Under the pieces are notes generated by a model that did no database searches, was not told where the DNA came from, and saw nothing but the letters and a program-made list of their open reading frames with translations. From Cavia porcellus (Eukaryota; Chordata; Mammalia; Rodentia; Caviidae): a stretch of 64,000 bases of DNA. Below, one piece after another: positions 52,751-63,572 of this stretch (the first letter of the stretch is position 1; the number at the start of each line of letters is the position of its first letter). The stretch spans positions 33,087,748 through 33,151,747 of the forward strand of contig NW_026947506.1 of the NCBI RefSeq assembly GCF_034190915.1. Reading direction: 5' to 3'. The position numbers were made by a program, and so were the translations under genes.

Positions 52751-53261
52751 CTTAAAATCTTTTAGAGAGAAAAAGTATTCATGCCAATTTTGAGACTTAA
52801 ATGGAACTCAGAGCTCTCATTAGCAATGCTACATGCTAAAAGACAATGAAGTAATGTGTCAGTGTTCTCGGGGAAATTTACTTTAGGCTTCGAGGTCTGT
52901 ATTTAAACAATAATCAATCAAGTGTGAGAGCAAAATAAACTATTCTAAGACATGTAGGGAGCTGTGGAAATTCACTTCCCAAGTACTTCTTAAGAAAGAA
53001 GTTCCCAAGGGCATGCTACAAGGGCATGGAAAAGAAATCAAGGATTGAGGAAGACATCGATCTAAGAAAGATTAAAGTTAAGTCCAAGAGGATAATAAAA
53101 AGGACAGTAGAAAACAGAAATTGTACTGGAGGCCTAGGGAAAAGGTTAGTGTACATTGGTGCTCTCGGTATAAGCTGAACTAGCTAGTGAAAAGATCCTC
53201 AGCACCAAAATAACCAAAGAGAACTATTGAAGAGGTAGCTTACACTGTGTTTTTGCTTTTG
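52751..53261. other. unassigned sequence
   Basis: No repeat or gene named. Confidence 0.4.
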
Positions 53262-53346
53262 TTTTGTTTTGGTACCAGGGATCGAACTCACAACCTCACG
53301 TTTGCCAGGCAGGCTCTTATGCCACTGAGCTAAATCCCCCGCCCTT
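53262..53346 (-). mobile_element. ID SINE, antisense
   Basis: TTGGTACCAGGGATCGAACT (antisense B-box), CGTTTGCCAGGCAGGCTCTT, GCCACTGAGCTAAATCCCCC. Well preserved. Confidence 0.88.
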
Positions 53347-53477
53347 TAGATTGTGTTTTAAGTCAGATTCATCTTACATGGTCATCAGTGGTCATTTCTA
53401 AGGGGTTTAAATAGGAAGACAGTGAGTTGGGGCCAAATGGATTCATTTCCTTTTCCTGTATGGCTTTCTGTGTTAGG

Positions 53478-53830
53478 TTTTTTTTTTTTTTTTTTTTTTT
53501 TTACTATAGCAAAATACCAGAGATAGGAAACTATACAGAAAAGAGGTTTGTTTTGAATCCACTTTTGAAGGCTGGGGTCCTCAGAGCATGGCACAAGCTC
53601 TGGTGAGGGCCCCATTCCGTGCACACTGTGATGAGAATCTTCTGTTTCTCTCCCTCTCCCCGTGTGTGGTATGTCTGTGGTCTCTGTCTCTCTCCTTAAA
53701 AAGCCACTAGGATTTCATGAACCTCTGACCTAATCACTTTCCAAGGTCTCTACTTGTAAGCACCACAATCAGATTTTGTATCTACCCTCTAAATGTGGCT
53801 TAGAATCCTCCATAAGCTGGGAGTGGGGGA
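53478..53830 (-). mobile_element. poly(T) then MaLR-type LTR, antisense
   Basis: About 25 T (53478-53503), then AAAATACCAGAGATAGGAAA, GCTCTGGTGAGGGCCCCATT, CATGAACCTCTGACCTAATC, ACTTTCCAAGGTCTCTACTT. Fits the antisense MaLR layout; partly diverged. Confidence 0.55.
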
Positions 53831-53911
53831 GGCAAGAGACAGTACTTCCTATCCTGCAAACATCTTTTCTCATATCCATGTCATTCCTTTATACAATAAA
53901 AATAAATTTAT

Positions 53912-54085
53912 CAGCCAGATGAGGTGGCACATGCCTGTGAGCCCTGCATTTAGGTAGGCTAAGGAAGGTAGGTCTCAAGTTCAGTGTAGCAAGAACTTGT
54001 CTCAAAATTGAAAACAAAAGTATTTTTAAGAAGTAGGAATGTAGACAGACCCTGGATTTGATACTTCAGTACTGCAAAAACAAAC
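53912..54085 (+). mobile_element. B1-ID composite SINE, degraded
   Basis: AGCCAGATGAGGTGGCACAT, AAGAACTTGTCTCAAAATTG, worn ID end CCTGGATTTGATACTTCAGT. Confidence 0.75.
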
Positions 54086-54645
54086 AGATATATGAATCAA
54101 TATATCTATGAGAAACATGTTCATGCACATGGGCCTTTGAATAGGAAAACCCATAGAGGGACCAGGCAAATTTAGTCCCCTGATCCCCTGCATCCTATAT
54201 TCCAGCTACCATGGTCCACTATGTGGTGGCATCACAGGGTCACTCATCCAGCCAAATATATTAGAGAAAAATCTCCACTCCATGTGGAGCTAATCTTGGC
54301 TCTCTTCTGAGTCCCACCTACATGTTAGGAGAAAAACTGAATCTTTTAGCTCTAGCCCCATTCCATAAAATAAAATTCTTTCAGCTAGTGTTCAGTGTTT
54401 CTGGAATAAAGAACTGGTGCCTCCTATAGCTGTCAGTCCCTCTGCCTTCCCCTAACCTGGCATCTAAGCACATGGGAGGAGGTGGCATAGAGGGCCTGGG
54501 GGACAGGGCGAGAGGAAGGCTGAGGCTTGGGTTTCTGGGCAATGTCTCTTCTTAGCCCAGTGTTGCCTACCCTGCTAGAATCTGCGGTGATGCCCAGCTT
54601 CTGTATAGCCCACTGTCTGCTCTGCTGGCCTATTGATGGATTGAT
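54086..54645. other. unassigned sequence
   Basis: No repeat or gene named. Confidence 0.4.
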
Positions 54646-54649
54646 AGTG

Positions 54650-54758
54650 GGAAATGAACCTAGAGCCCTTGTACTGAGTGGGCTTGAATTTAGGATCCTC
54701 CTGCCTCAGTCCTCCTGAATGCTGGGTTATAGGTGTGCACTACCATGCCTGGCTCTGG
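54650..54758 (-). mobile_element. B1 SINE, antisense
   Basis: TAGGATCCTCCTGCCTCAGT, CTGAATGCTGGGTTATAGGT, CTACCATGCCTGGC. Confidence 0.82.
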
Positions 54759-55231
54759 CCTTATCTTTACCCAGCTGCACCCCCCCCCCCACCGCCATAG
54801 CCTATGTTGAAGGGTCATAAAATAGCGTGGTCCCAGCTCCTATCCTTGGCACTGCGAACTTCAGAGAAGCTTGTGAAAGCCCTGCTGGCCATCTGTGCAG
54901 GACCAACATAGAGCTCCTTCTTAAGAGCACCTAGATTCAGGGCTGGCACTGTCACTATTCTTTCACCCTCTGGGTCACCCCCATTGACGGTTTCCTCCTA
55001 AGGACATGGCCCTGATGCAGCATATGTGTGAGCACAGCTGTCACTGTGCTGTTTGTCCCTGGGAACAAAGATGCCTAGAACAGTCTGGGTTGGAGGAGTC
55101 CACTGTGACTTCTGAAGAGGCAACAGGGGAGAGAGAGTAGAGAGGGCAAAATGCACAAGGAGGTGACATCTGCTGTCCTCCAGCCTCCTGCCACAGCAGC
55201 TGGGCCATGACTTCCCCATGGTGGCAGCTCT
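54759..55231. other. unassigned sequence
   Basis: A run of about ten C lies at 54780-54791. Otherwise nothing named; the 5' part of the mariner relic may begin in here. Confidence 0.4.
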
Positions 55232-55604
55232 GTGGGTATGTTGGACTTCACCCTCAGGGGGTCCATGGCTGTGGGTGTGTTTACAAAAAAAATTACAAGG
55301 AAAGTTGCAGCCCTGTGTCATCCAACAGAAAGGCAGACTTGTAGAGATATGACGGTATGTCCTCGTCCACCTCATTCCCCAGATCTGGCACTGTGTGACT
55401 TCTGGCTCTTTCCCAAACTCACAGTGACCAGAGGGAGAAAGGTTTTGAATGGATTCAGGATACTGAGGCAGCCAGACAGTGCAACTAAAGGCACGAAAGA
55501 CAGACTTGCAGAACTGCTTCAGAAAGAGACGCAGACAGGATACGCGTGTTAGAAGTGAGGGGGAGGATTTTGAGGGGATTTATCACAACATGTCTTATAC
55601 TTTT
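55232..55604 (+). mobile_element. mariner-type transposase relic
   Basis: Mariner transposases cut and paste DNA at TA sites with a DD(34)D active site. The plus frame 55232-55552 reads PPHSPDLALCDFWLFPKL (residues about 46-63 of the frame), which is the hallmark block HPPYSPDLAPCDFWLFPKL containing the third catalytic Asp. The following residues (VLNGFRILRQ..., then LAELLQKETQTGYAC) parallel the usual mariner C-terminus up to the last Cys. Only this C-terminal part is readable: the domain with the first two Asp residues is not found in frame upstream, and terminal inverted repeats were not identified. Inactive. A B1 follows directly at 55605. Confidence 0.8.
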
Positions 55605-55718
55605 GTTTTGTTTTGAAACCTTGATAGGTAGTCCAGGTTACGCTGGAATTCATGATGATCCTCCTGCCTCAGTCTCCTGAGTGCTGGGATTACAGGCATG
55701 CACCACCGTAGCCAGCAG
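55605..55718 (-). mobile_element. B1 SINE, antisense
   Basis: TAGTCCAGGTTACGCTGGAA, ATCCTCCTGCCTCAGTCTCC, GTGCTGGGATTACAGGCATG. Supplies the ATG of the longest open frame in the window (55681-56415). Confidence 0.88.
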
Positions 55719-55739
55719 ACATTTTAAACCTTTAAACAT

Positions 55740-56130
55740 TCACTGTTTTCTTTCATCACGTATGTACACAGTGGCTTCGGGGGAGCTTAATCCCCAACGA
55801 GAGGTAAGAAGGGAGACAAATGAGTCTGCGACTCCCTTAGAGCTGAACCTGCACCCCAGTGCCCTCCAGAGACCTCTCTACCGCACCACAGTGGGCCGGC
55901 GGTGCGGCCTTCGCGAGCCCCTTTCTTCCCTCCAGAGGGCGATCCCATCCAGCCGAAGCACAGCCACAGCTAGGAGAAAATCATTCCTTATCAGAGAGGC
56001 AGTCACACGCTTGGGACAGCAGAAAGGCATTTTGCAAACTATTGATCTGAGAATTAATATATTGCTTTTTTCCCAGATGCTGCACCTCTCTGCCATTGTA
56101 TATATTAACAGCCCCCAAAATAGCATCAGG
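55740..56130. promoter_or_regulatory. candidate conserved noncoding block
   Basis: Unique, CpG-bearing (CGGCGGTGCGGCCTTCGCGA at 55898) then AT-rich with GAGAATTAATATATTGC and TTTTGCAAACTATTGATC. It lies between an old mariner and unassigned sequence. Regulatory role is inference. The 244-codon frame crossing it begins in a B1 and has no known domain. Confidence 0.3.
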
Positions 56131-56880
56131 AGGGAGATAGAATCTTCCTGGCCTTTAATTATGTTTTACGTACTTCATACTTTCATGCTGCTGTGGCTCG
56201 CTCTCTGCCCCGGAGTGCTCACACCTCTTCACTTCAGATGGTTCCCCACCATCTCCCTCCACAGAGATGATCCCAGGAAGATGACCACATGTCCACAGCA
56301 CCCTCCTGCCCAGGGACCAAAAACAACCCACCAAATGGTCCATTTACTCTCCTGTGTGCGGAACACTTCAAATGATCCTCAGCTTGATTTTTCTGTTTCT
56401 GTTTTTGTTTTTTAAATTTTTGCAGGAAGTTTGGTTCCTATCCAGGAGGAAAATATTCCCAACTGCAGCCTTGAGATAGATACTCTACTCTTCTCTGAGT
56501 GGTTGAGAGATGAGATACAACACAGACATCTAAGCACCTTATGGGGGGAAGATACCTCAAAAATTTCCCCACTACGGTACTGGAGTGGGGGTGCTTCTGT
56601 GTGAGAAATATGCACCATGAGTGCTGGCCGTGACCCAGCCCTACTGAAGAGGACGGAGGCTCTTTGGGTTGGAGCTGTGTTGGTTCCTCTTCATCCAGAG
56701 CACCACCATCTTTCTCACAGGCAGAGCACAGAGGAGAGTACAGAATCGTCTCACCTCCTCCTTGTGCTGTGTTCTGTCCATCTTTCCTTTCCAGGGGTAT
56801 GGAAAGTCCCTGAAACTCTGTCCTTTCCTCCAGCTGTTAATCAACATCAGGGTAACGGACACATCCCATCCATAGGAGCG
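56131..56880. other. unassigned sequence
   Basis: No repeat or gene named. Confidence 0.4.
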
Positions 56881-57330
56881 TGGCGTGTGTGTTCACTGCT
56901 CCACATAAATAATGAATAATCGTGTAATGACCAGAGAGCATGCGAGCTGTTGGACCGAGCGCATAATGGATGCTTTGTTTGTCTTCAGGGATTGTATTAC
57001 CCGCTTGTAACTGATTAGGCTTTAAAACGCTCTGGGTTACCCGTGGCCTGAAAGATTCTCCATCAAGTCTCAGTCTGATCCCCCCTGCGCTGGCCTTCAG
57101 GAGCGCCTGATATTTGCTTTTGGTCTCCCTGTTTAAAAATGGAAGGTATTTCACCCTGCTCATCTATCACCGTGCCTGCCAGTTGCTTTCCCCCTCCTTT
57201 GGCTTTTAGAGGAAGCAATGGGAAGATCCAGTGGAAATGGCCCTGAGTTATGTCTGTTTTTAGCGCACAGTGCTTGAGGACACAAGTCAGGGCTCATTAA
57301 AAATACGAATGTGGGAGCTTACAGAATTGG
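56881..57330. promoter_or_regulatory. candidate conserved noncoding block
   Basis: CATAAATAATGAATAATCG and GCGCATAATGGATGCTTTGT contain clustered homeodomain and Sox/POU-like cores; CpGs are kept (GACCGAGCGC, AAACGCTCTG, GAGCGCCTGA). No repeat named and no frame of interest. Regulatory role is inference. Confidence 0.3.
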
Positions 57331-57356
57331 CCACTTTAAACACAGTTGTCTACACC

Positions 57357-57480
57357 CCAGTGGTTCTCAAACTGTTTTATAGTAATCTGGGTTTTTATGA
57401 GGCATCACTCAGTATCTGTGTGCATAATGCACACCAGTGTATTTCCCTAAGGCCGAGCCCGGCCTGGTATTCAGGAGATC
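57357..57480 (+). mobile_element. possible MER5-like hAT fragment
   Basis: Begins CCAGTGGTTCTCAAACTGTT, the usual MER5A-type terminus; the rest is poorly matched. Confidence 0.45.
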
Positions 57481-57751
57481 ACCGCAGCCAGCCAAGAAGT
57501 AAGTGTTCTATGATTAACGTGAGAAACACCTGTCACTTTGTCAGTGCTAACATTGATGGGAGACAGTTATGTTTTGACTATGTAGAAGGATTATATGAAT
57601 TATAAGAGTATTTATACTTTGTAGCTTAAGCCTTAGCATATTTTACATCATGTAAAATTAAATGCAATTTTGTTGAGTCTGAATTTAACTGTGTGTAGAA
57701 TGTTGGGATATGAACATGTTTCTGACCTTTGATTTTCTTTGTTCAGAATTG

Positions 57752-57958
57752 TGCATTGGCTGAGTGTGGTGGCACATACCTGCAATCCCAGTACTCTGGG
57801 AGGCTGAGGCAGGAGCACTGGAAGTTTAATCTCAGCCTGGGCCACTTAACAACTTTGTGAGACCCTGTCACAAAAAATACAAAAGGGCTGGTGAAGAAAG
57901 CTGGCTCAGTGTGGAGTTCTGGGTTCAATCCCTGCAGTCACCAAAAAAGATGATGTTT
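57752..57958 (+). mobile_element. B1-ID composite SINE
   Basis: GGCTGAGTGTGGTGGCACAT, GGGAGGCTGAGGCAGGAGCA, TGTGAGACCCTGTCACAAAA; ID end TGGGTTCAATCCCTGCAGTC. Confidence 0.87.
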
Positions 57959-58359
57959 GTACTAAAATGGCTGAGCTCAGTGTATAAGGTCACAGAAAAA
58001 CTGAGCAATTGCCCGTAAAGTGTTGGCCGAGAGTGAGCACTGGAAAGAGAAATTACAGGAGGAAGTCAGAGATCGCTGGAGAAAGAAAAGGATGATTGGA
58101 AATGAGAAGAAATGAATCACTCTGATCAGACAGAATTATCAGTAAGGGCCTACAACATTCAGCACAGAACCTAGGGCTGAGAGACCAGTGTTCTAAGTAA
58201 TTACACTGCACGCCCTAAGGTGGAAAGTTTTCCTTTAACAACTAAGATGCCTGTCTCCAAACATTACTCACAGAATGTATATCCAGAGAAAAAGCAAGAC
58301 ATGAACAACCAATCAGTCAGACACACTCAGTGTGTGCACATGGGCGGATGTGCGTGCAT

Positions 58360-58360
<1 letters not shown>
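57959..58360. other. unassigned sequence
   Basis: No repeat or gene named. Confidence 0.4.

Positions 58361-58365
<5 letters not shown>

Positions 58366-58396
<31 letters not shown>
58366..58396 (+). repeat. (CA)n microsatellite
   Basis: About 15 CA units. Confidence 0.95.
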
Positions 58397-58398
<2 letters not shown>

Positions 58399-58599
58399 GC
58401 TTTTCAGAGCTGGCATTTGTATAAGGCAGTGCAGACACTAAATTCCAATGTGGGAATGGCCCAAATAATTCCAAAGTACTTGGCTGGAAATGAAATATCC
58501 CAGTGTTTTACTAATAACTCTTCACATGCTTTGGGCCTGCATGTGTCTGAGTAAGGGCTGATTTTATTGAAGTATGGTGCTCCGGCTAAGACATGGCTC

Positions 58600-58835
58600 A
58601 CCCCAATTGATTTTGTCTATTGATCTCATATCCTCAGTCTTGCTGAACACAGTGATTACTTTCAGTAGTTTTTAGTGGGTTCCTTATGGTTTTTCTACAA
58701 AACCATGTCATCTGAGAATAGGAATCATTTTTCCAGTCGGGATGCCTTTTATTTTTCTTGTCTAATTGCCTTGGTTAGAACCTCCAGGAGAGGTGCACAG
58801 CCTTGTTGTGTTGCTATGGATACGAGAGTGTGTGG
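58600..58835 (-). mobile_element. LINE-1 ORF2 fragment, antisense
   Basis: TTTCTACAAAACCATGTCAT, CTGAGAATAGGAATCATTTT, GGATGCCTTTTATTTTTCTT, CCTTGGTTAGAACCTCCAGG match antisense ORF2. Confidence 0.75.
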
Positions 58836-58879
58836 TTGGGTCAGAGTGGGTTGGTGAAGACCATAGAACTGGGAGTCCC

Positions 58880-59150
58880 ATGTAGAATGCACTGCTGATG
58901 AAGCTCAGGTAATAAAAGAATGTGTTAATTTGAGTCTCACATTTAGATTATGAAACCCAGCAAAACCCACAATAATTGTTTAGAATTTAAAGCAATCAAT
59001 TATTTTTCAGGGAGGAGTAGTTGATCGCTGGCATTGTGTACAATTGCTGCTTCATGATAACAGAAAACAACCAACTCTTAGTTGGCTTCATGGTTGCTTT
59101 TAAATTAACTGCAATTCTCTCTTTTACCTGCACCCAGCTGGAGATGGTGC
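58880..59150. promoter_or_regulatory. candidate conserved noncoding block
   Basis: AT-rich unique stretch with TTTAAAGCAATCAATTATTT and CAACTCTTAGTTGGCTTCAT. No repeat named. Weak candidate. Confidence 0.2.
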
Positions 59151-60540
59151 TCACTGGCCCACCTGTGCAGTACAGCTTGCTGCACTTTTCCTGGCTTCCT
59201 GGAATCCTACTTGGATGCAAGTCTCTCTCTGGTGTGTGCACTGGTTCGCCCATGGCAGGGACTGTGTCTGGCACTTCCCTCCCTTCCTTCCTCCTTCATG
59301 ACGGGCACAGAAGCCCTGTGGCACAGGCCTGCAGAGCTGAATCTTGAGGGATGGCCCTGGGAGCCATGTCCGGATAGAACGACAACCGTGGTAAGGGACA
59401 GCAGCAGGATAGAATCTGAGACCCTGGAGCGGAGCCAATACCATGTGCGGATTCTGCTGGCTCCTCCCTGTGCCATCCGGGCCAGGTGGCCGCTCTCTCG
59501 GTTTCCCTTCTGTGCAGTGGGTGTAAGGTGCCATCTCCACCTGCCGCCACCTGCACTTCTCTCCTTTCTCCTCCACCTCTTCGCTGCCCAGAGTGGAAAG
59601 TTCGGTTACTACCACTTTGTTATTGAGGAGGGGAGTGCTGTGATGCAAGGGAGAAACCCCCTGCAAACAGCAGTTCCCCCCTCGCCTTCTGGAGCTAAGC
59701 AAACAGTGCAGAAGGGGTGTGGAGGGCGCACGGTTTCCTTCCTTGAGCACACAGATTGAGATAAGCCCTTTCTGCGGGCATGAGAGATGATGGGTGGCTT
59801 TGAAAAAGGCAGTGCACGCTCCCAAGTAAGCTAGCAGAGCAAGGAGCCCCCAACGGGGCCCCTTGGTGCTCCTCAGTCACTGTGAGGAGCCCCACCTTTC
59901 TCCTCAGTCACTGTGATTTCACGCTGTCTCCCTGGGGTCCCAGGAGGGCTGTGCTCTTGTCACTTCCTGTAACCCACTGTGGTCGCTGAGTCTGTAAGAG
60001 GCCATCCTTTGCCTTCTCTCTCTTGGCTCATTTTCTTGCTCCCTACCCAAGATTTCTGGAACCACTTCCCATATAAACATGCTTTTGAATCTTTGTTTCT
60101 GGGTCTGCTTCTGGGTCTCCCAACCCAAGCCAGAAGAAAAGGCAAAGGGGGAGCTCAGAGAAAAGGCCTCTCAGGAATCAGGAGAGGACAGGGCTACCTC
60201 TGTCTTTCATGGTTCCTGCAATCCACAATAAGTGATAATTTGCCAAAAACAGTCACACAGCTACACACATTTGAAATATTTTTCTGGCAATAGCTTATTC
60301 TTCTGACACCCAATGCAATGTCACCGTGTTTTTCACAGGTTGAGTAGAGCGCTACTTTGAGAACATTTGGATTCCTTCTGCAGGGTAGATGGTGTGGACC
60401 AGGAGTCTGCATTGCCAGGAAGAGAGGTGTCTCTTTTCCAGCATGTGAGCACGTCATTGTCCCCACATTTGGAGATGGTACCAGGCATGTGTGAGGGAAA
60501 CTCTGGGTATGTGAGGTCAGGGTCTTGAGAAGCAGTAATT
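59151..60540. other. unassigned, largely single-copy sequence
   Basis: Open frames of 224 codons (minus, 59151-59825) and 182 codons (plus, 59211-59759) overlap almost completely. Neither shows a motif I recognise, and their overlap suggests base composition rather than coding. Confidence 0.4.
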
Positions 60541-60544
60541 TACT

Positions 60545-60622
60545 TAGGAAGCTCTTTCTGCAGCTATAAAATGGGAGCGAAAGTGCCTACCTCGCTGGTT
60601 GGTTCACAGAAAGACACAGGAG
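60545..60622 (+). mobile_element. MIR-like fragment
   Basis: CTGCAGCTATAAAATGGGAG, CGAAAGTGCCTACCTCGCTG fits the MIR 3' core. Confidence 0.55.
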
Positions 60623-60639
60623 AAATATTTCACTCAGAC

Positions 60640-60640
<1 letters not shown>

Positions 60641-60698
<58 letters not shown>

Positions 60699-60728
60699 CG
60701 TGTGTGTGTGTGTGTGTGTGTGTGTGTC
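60641..60728 (+). repeat. compound (GA)n-(GT)n microsatellite
   Basis: About 26 GA units (60641-60694), ATAC, then about 13 GT units (60700-60727). Confidence 0.97.
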
Positions 60729-61738
60729 TTCACCAGCCCCACACCAGTCTCTAACATAGGGTGGAGCCAAGTAGGGCTTTGTGTGCCTTCTTTAATGTTT
60801 CCTGTCTTTGAAGGGTGTCAGATAAAAGGTGGTTTATAAATATAAAATGCTGCTCTGATTCCAATAAAGCTTTATGGCCAGAGTGATCTAAATAACAGTG
60901 ACAACAATAAAGGAAGAAAGAAGTACAACCCGGGTATGCAAGGCCACTTTTCCTGCCTGGGAAGGTGACAGAGCTGCAGGAGGGCAGAAAGGACTACAGA
61001 TCTGGGGATGCAAAGGGGTACCCAGCTTGGGAAACTAACCCCATTCCTGCTGGTGAGAGGACTTTGGTCAGTCTTCTCCTACCCCTAGGGGGCGCCCTTT
61101 CATCCCTCCTCACTTCTTTGGACTGCATCCATCCCTGTGGTCCAGCCCCCTCCTCTGCCTGGATGACTGCCAACTCCTCTTCCCAAGCCAATCTCCAGTG
61201 CTGTTTCTGCTGCAAGTGGCCCCTCCCCCCGCTCCTGCCCATCGAAAGGCTGACTGCGCCACTGCACCTGCTATTTAAGGCACCTTTCCATGCACCAGTC
61301 GGTGCCGTGCCAAGGCCTTGTGTAGAATCTCAATGACTCCCTGCTATAACTTCTTGCCTCAGTTAGGGCTTCCCCAGGAGCTGACTCTGCGACAAGGCTT
61401 TCTGTGCCTGTGGTTTACTTGGGAAATGATTGAGGAAACAGCACTGGGGGAGGGAAAATGAGATCCAGAAGGAAAAGTACTCAGCGGAGGACACGTTGAT
61501 GACCAAGTCATTCGATGTGGCTCAGGAATGAAGTTCATTTGAATGTTTTTCGCCTGTGCACCTGTGCATTTCCGTGCAGAGACTACGAAGTTCACCCCTC
61601 CTGAGGTTATCGCTGATAGGCAATCTTGGGAACTAGGGTTTTTATATACCAATTCTTTTCCTGCATGTCCCTTAGGCACTGAAGTGCAGATACTGCTCGG
61701 AGAAGCCGAGAGGTCCTTACTGAGAAAGTCCAGTTCCT
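60729..61738. other. unassigned sequence
   Basis: No repeat or gene named. Mostly single-copy. Confidence 0.4.
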
Positions 61739-61739
61739 A

Positions 61740-61870
61740 GGAGGAGCCTAGTTGTATCTGTCTCACTCTGGGCAAACTGGCCCCCCATTTTGTAGAGCGG
61801 GAAACAAGCTCTGTAATTACCCCACGGCTGCAGACTCTGAGCCAAACCCAAGTTCTGGGAGTGAAACACA
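61740..61870 (-). mobile_element. MIR-like fragment, antisense
   Basis: CCCCCCATTTTGTAGAGCGG, TTACCCCACGGCTGCAGACT weakly follow antisense MIR. Confidence 0.45.
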
Positions 61871-62868
61871 GGTCTGCCTGACTTCAAGCACTGCCTGCTA
61901 GCTCCCTGGAGAGTCCCTTGTTTCTTGGTGTGGCCTCCGCTTCCCTCTCCATGCCCTACAACCAGCACTAAGAGGAGTCACACTACAGAAAAAAGCCCAG
62001 GCGATACCCACGCACGGGCCGCGAGGGCCACTGTCCTTTCACCCTGTGCTCTGGGAGCACCTCCAGCCTCGTCACCTGCACTGGGAAGTTGACACTCCTC
62101 TGAAATCTGAGTTCGTTCCACTTCTAATGCGAGGATGGTGCTGGTGTATAAAAGGCCTTTGGGGAAAAGAGGCCGATCCAGGAAGGAGTCACTTTTTTGG
62201 AGTGTGGCTGAGTTTTATTCTGGGACTCAGATTTTCCTTCTAGCCTTTAGAATCTTGTCCTTATGTTTTGCTTTCTGATTTTGATTAAGGCCAAGGAGAA
62301 GGCTGGGAAGTTATCCAGAGAGCGAAACCAGGCCGTGATGAAGTGGGAGCATCATAGTCGAAAGTCACATCTGGGTTTCCCTCCTAACAGGGGACTGGCA
62401 CTTTGGGTCAGAGGCCACATTCATCAAGAATTCCGATTTCCCTCTACAGTTCCAGCTGCCTAATGACTCTGCATTAGTACTTCCCCAAGAGCCAGCAAAT
62501 TAGTGACTCACAGGATCCTTGAAAGCTTTGTAAGCGGCAAAGAAACTAAAAGACCCGATTCGTTTGGCTCAGAGTTATTGGGATCAAGATGGGGTTTTTT
62601 TTCACTCATTTATTTCCAAAAATAAATTTAGGGAAAACAGACCATTAAGGATAAAAGGTGCCCCTGTATACTTGAAACTGTTGGAGCAACAAGTAAAAAG
62701 GCAGTAAAATATAACATGTCGTGTGGCCGAGGATGACTCTAACACTGAGGGTAACAGCAGGGGACAGAGACAAGCTGTGGGCCATTGACTTCAGGCAAAT
62801 CATGCCTTTCTCCCAGTTTTCCAGGGCAAAAGGTCCTGTTTCGTTGAAATGAAAGACTAACGTGGTAC
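61871..62868. other. unassigned, largely single-copy sequence
   Basis: No repeat or gene named. 62490-62590 contains GTAAGCGGCAAAGAAAC and is unlike the flanking repeats. Confidence 0.4.
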
Positions 62869-62869
62869 T

Positions 62870-62960
62870 TGTGTCTGGCAACAAATATTTATTGAGCCTG
62901 GATCTCTTCGAGGCTTCAGTGTCTACACAGTCCCTGTGCAGCAGGTCGGGGAGGCTGGAA
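62870..62960 (-). mobile_element. L2-like 3' end, antisense
   Basis: GGCAACAAATATTTATTGAG is the antisense L2 terminus; little else is preserved. Confidence 0.45.
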
Positions 62961-62984
62961 CACCGTGACATCCAGCACATCTGG

Positions 62985-63056
62985 CCTGGAGGCCGGTACC
63001 CTTGCCTACCTGCTCTGTGACCTCAGAGAGCCTCAGTTTGCCCTGTGGGAAATTGG
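62985..63056 (+). mobile_element. MIR fragment, sense
   Basis: CTGCTCTGTGACCTCAGAGA, GCCTCAGTTTGCCCTGTGGG. Confidence 0.7.
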
Positions 63057-63057
63057 G

Positions 63058-63462
63058 TCGTAGAGGGTTAAATAGAGTCTCCATTTTCTAGTTGGATTCA
63101 TTAAAACCTCAGAATGTGGGCTTACTTGGAAGCAGGGTCTTTGCAGATGTTACGAGGTGAAGGACCATGAGAAAACATGGTTCTGAATTTAGGGCGTGGT
63201 TTTGTTATAAAAAGAAGAGACAACACAGGAAGACTCAGAGAAGGTGGAGGCAGAGACTGGAGGGATGCGGCAGGGATTGCTGGCGACCCCCAGAGGCTCA
63301 CAGGGTGACTTGGAGTAGATCCCCCTTGGAGCCAGGAGGAACAATCCTGCCAGTCCCTTGACCTCAGATTCTGGCCTCCAGCACCACGAGGTGATGCGTT
63401 TCTGTTGCTTTAAGCCACCAAGTTTGGGGCGATTTGTTACCAGAACCTTAGGGGAAATGTCA
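63058..63462 (+). mobile_element. MLT1-like LTR, near full length
   Basis: AAACCTCAGAATGTGGGCTT, CTTGGAAGCAGGGTCTTTGC, TTGTTATAAAAAGAAGAGAC, CTGGCCTCCAGCACCACGAG, GTTGCTTTAAGCCACCAAGT, CGATTTGTTACCAGAACC run in MLT1 order from 5' to 3'. Confidence 0.8.
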
Positions 63463-63572
63463 CCCCTACACCAGAAAGAATTATGACATAGTGAACAGCA
63501 AGATGGGTGCATGTGTTTGGTCGCTGTGGACACACAACCAACAGGGAGCCTGCTTTCCATCCTAGATGAATT

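Noticed and set aside
55681..56415. 244-codon plus-strand open frame, longest in the window, as a gene
   Set aside because: The start lies in an antisense B1, there is no recognisable domain, and no gene structure surrounds it. Reported only as a weak finding.
59151..59825. 224-codon minus frame overlapping a 182-codon plus frame
   Set aside because: Nearly complete overlap on opposite strands, with no motif in either, suggests composition rather than coding.
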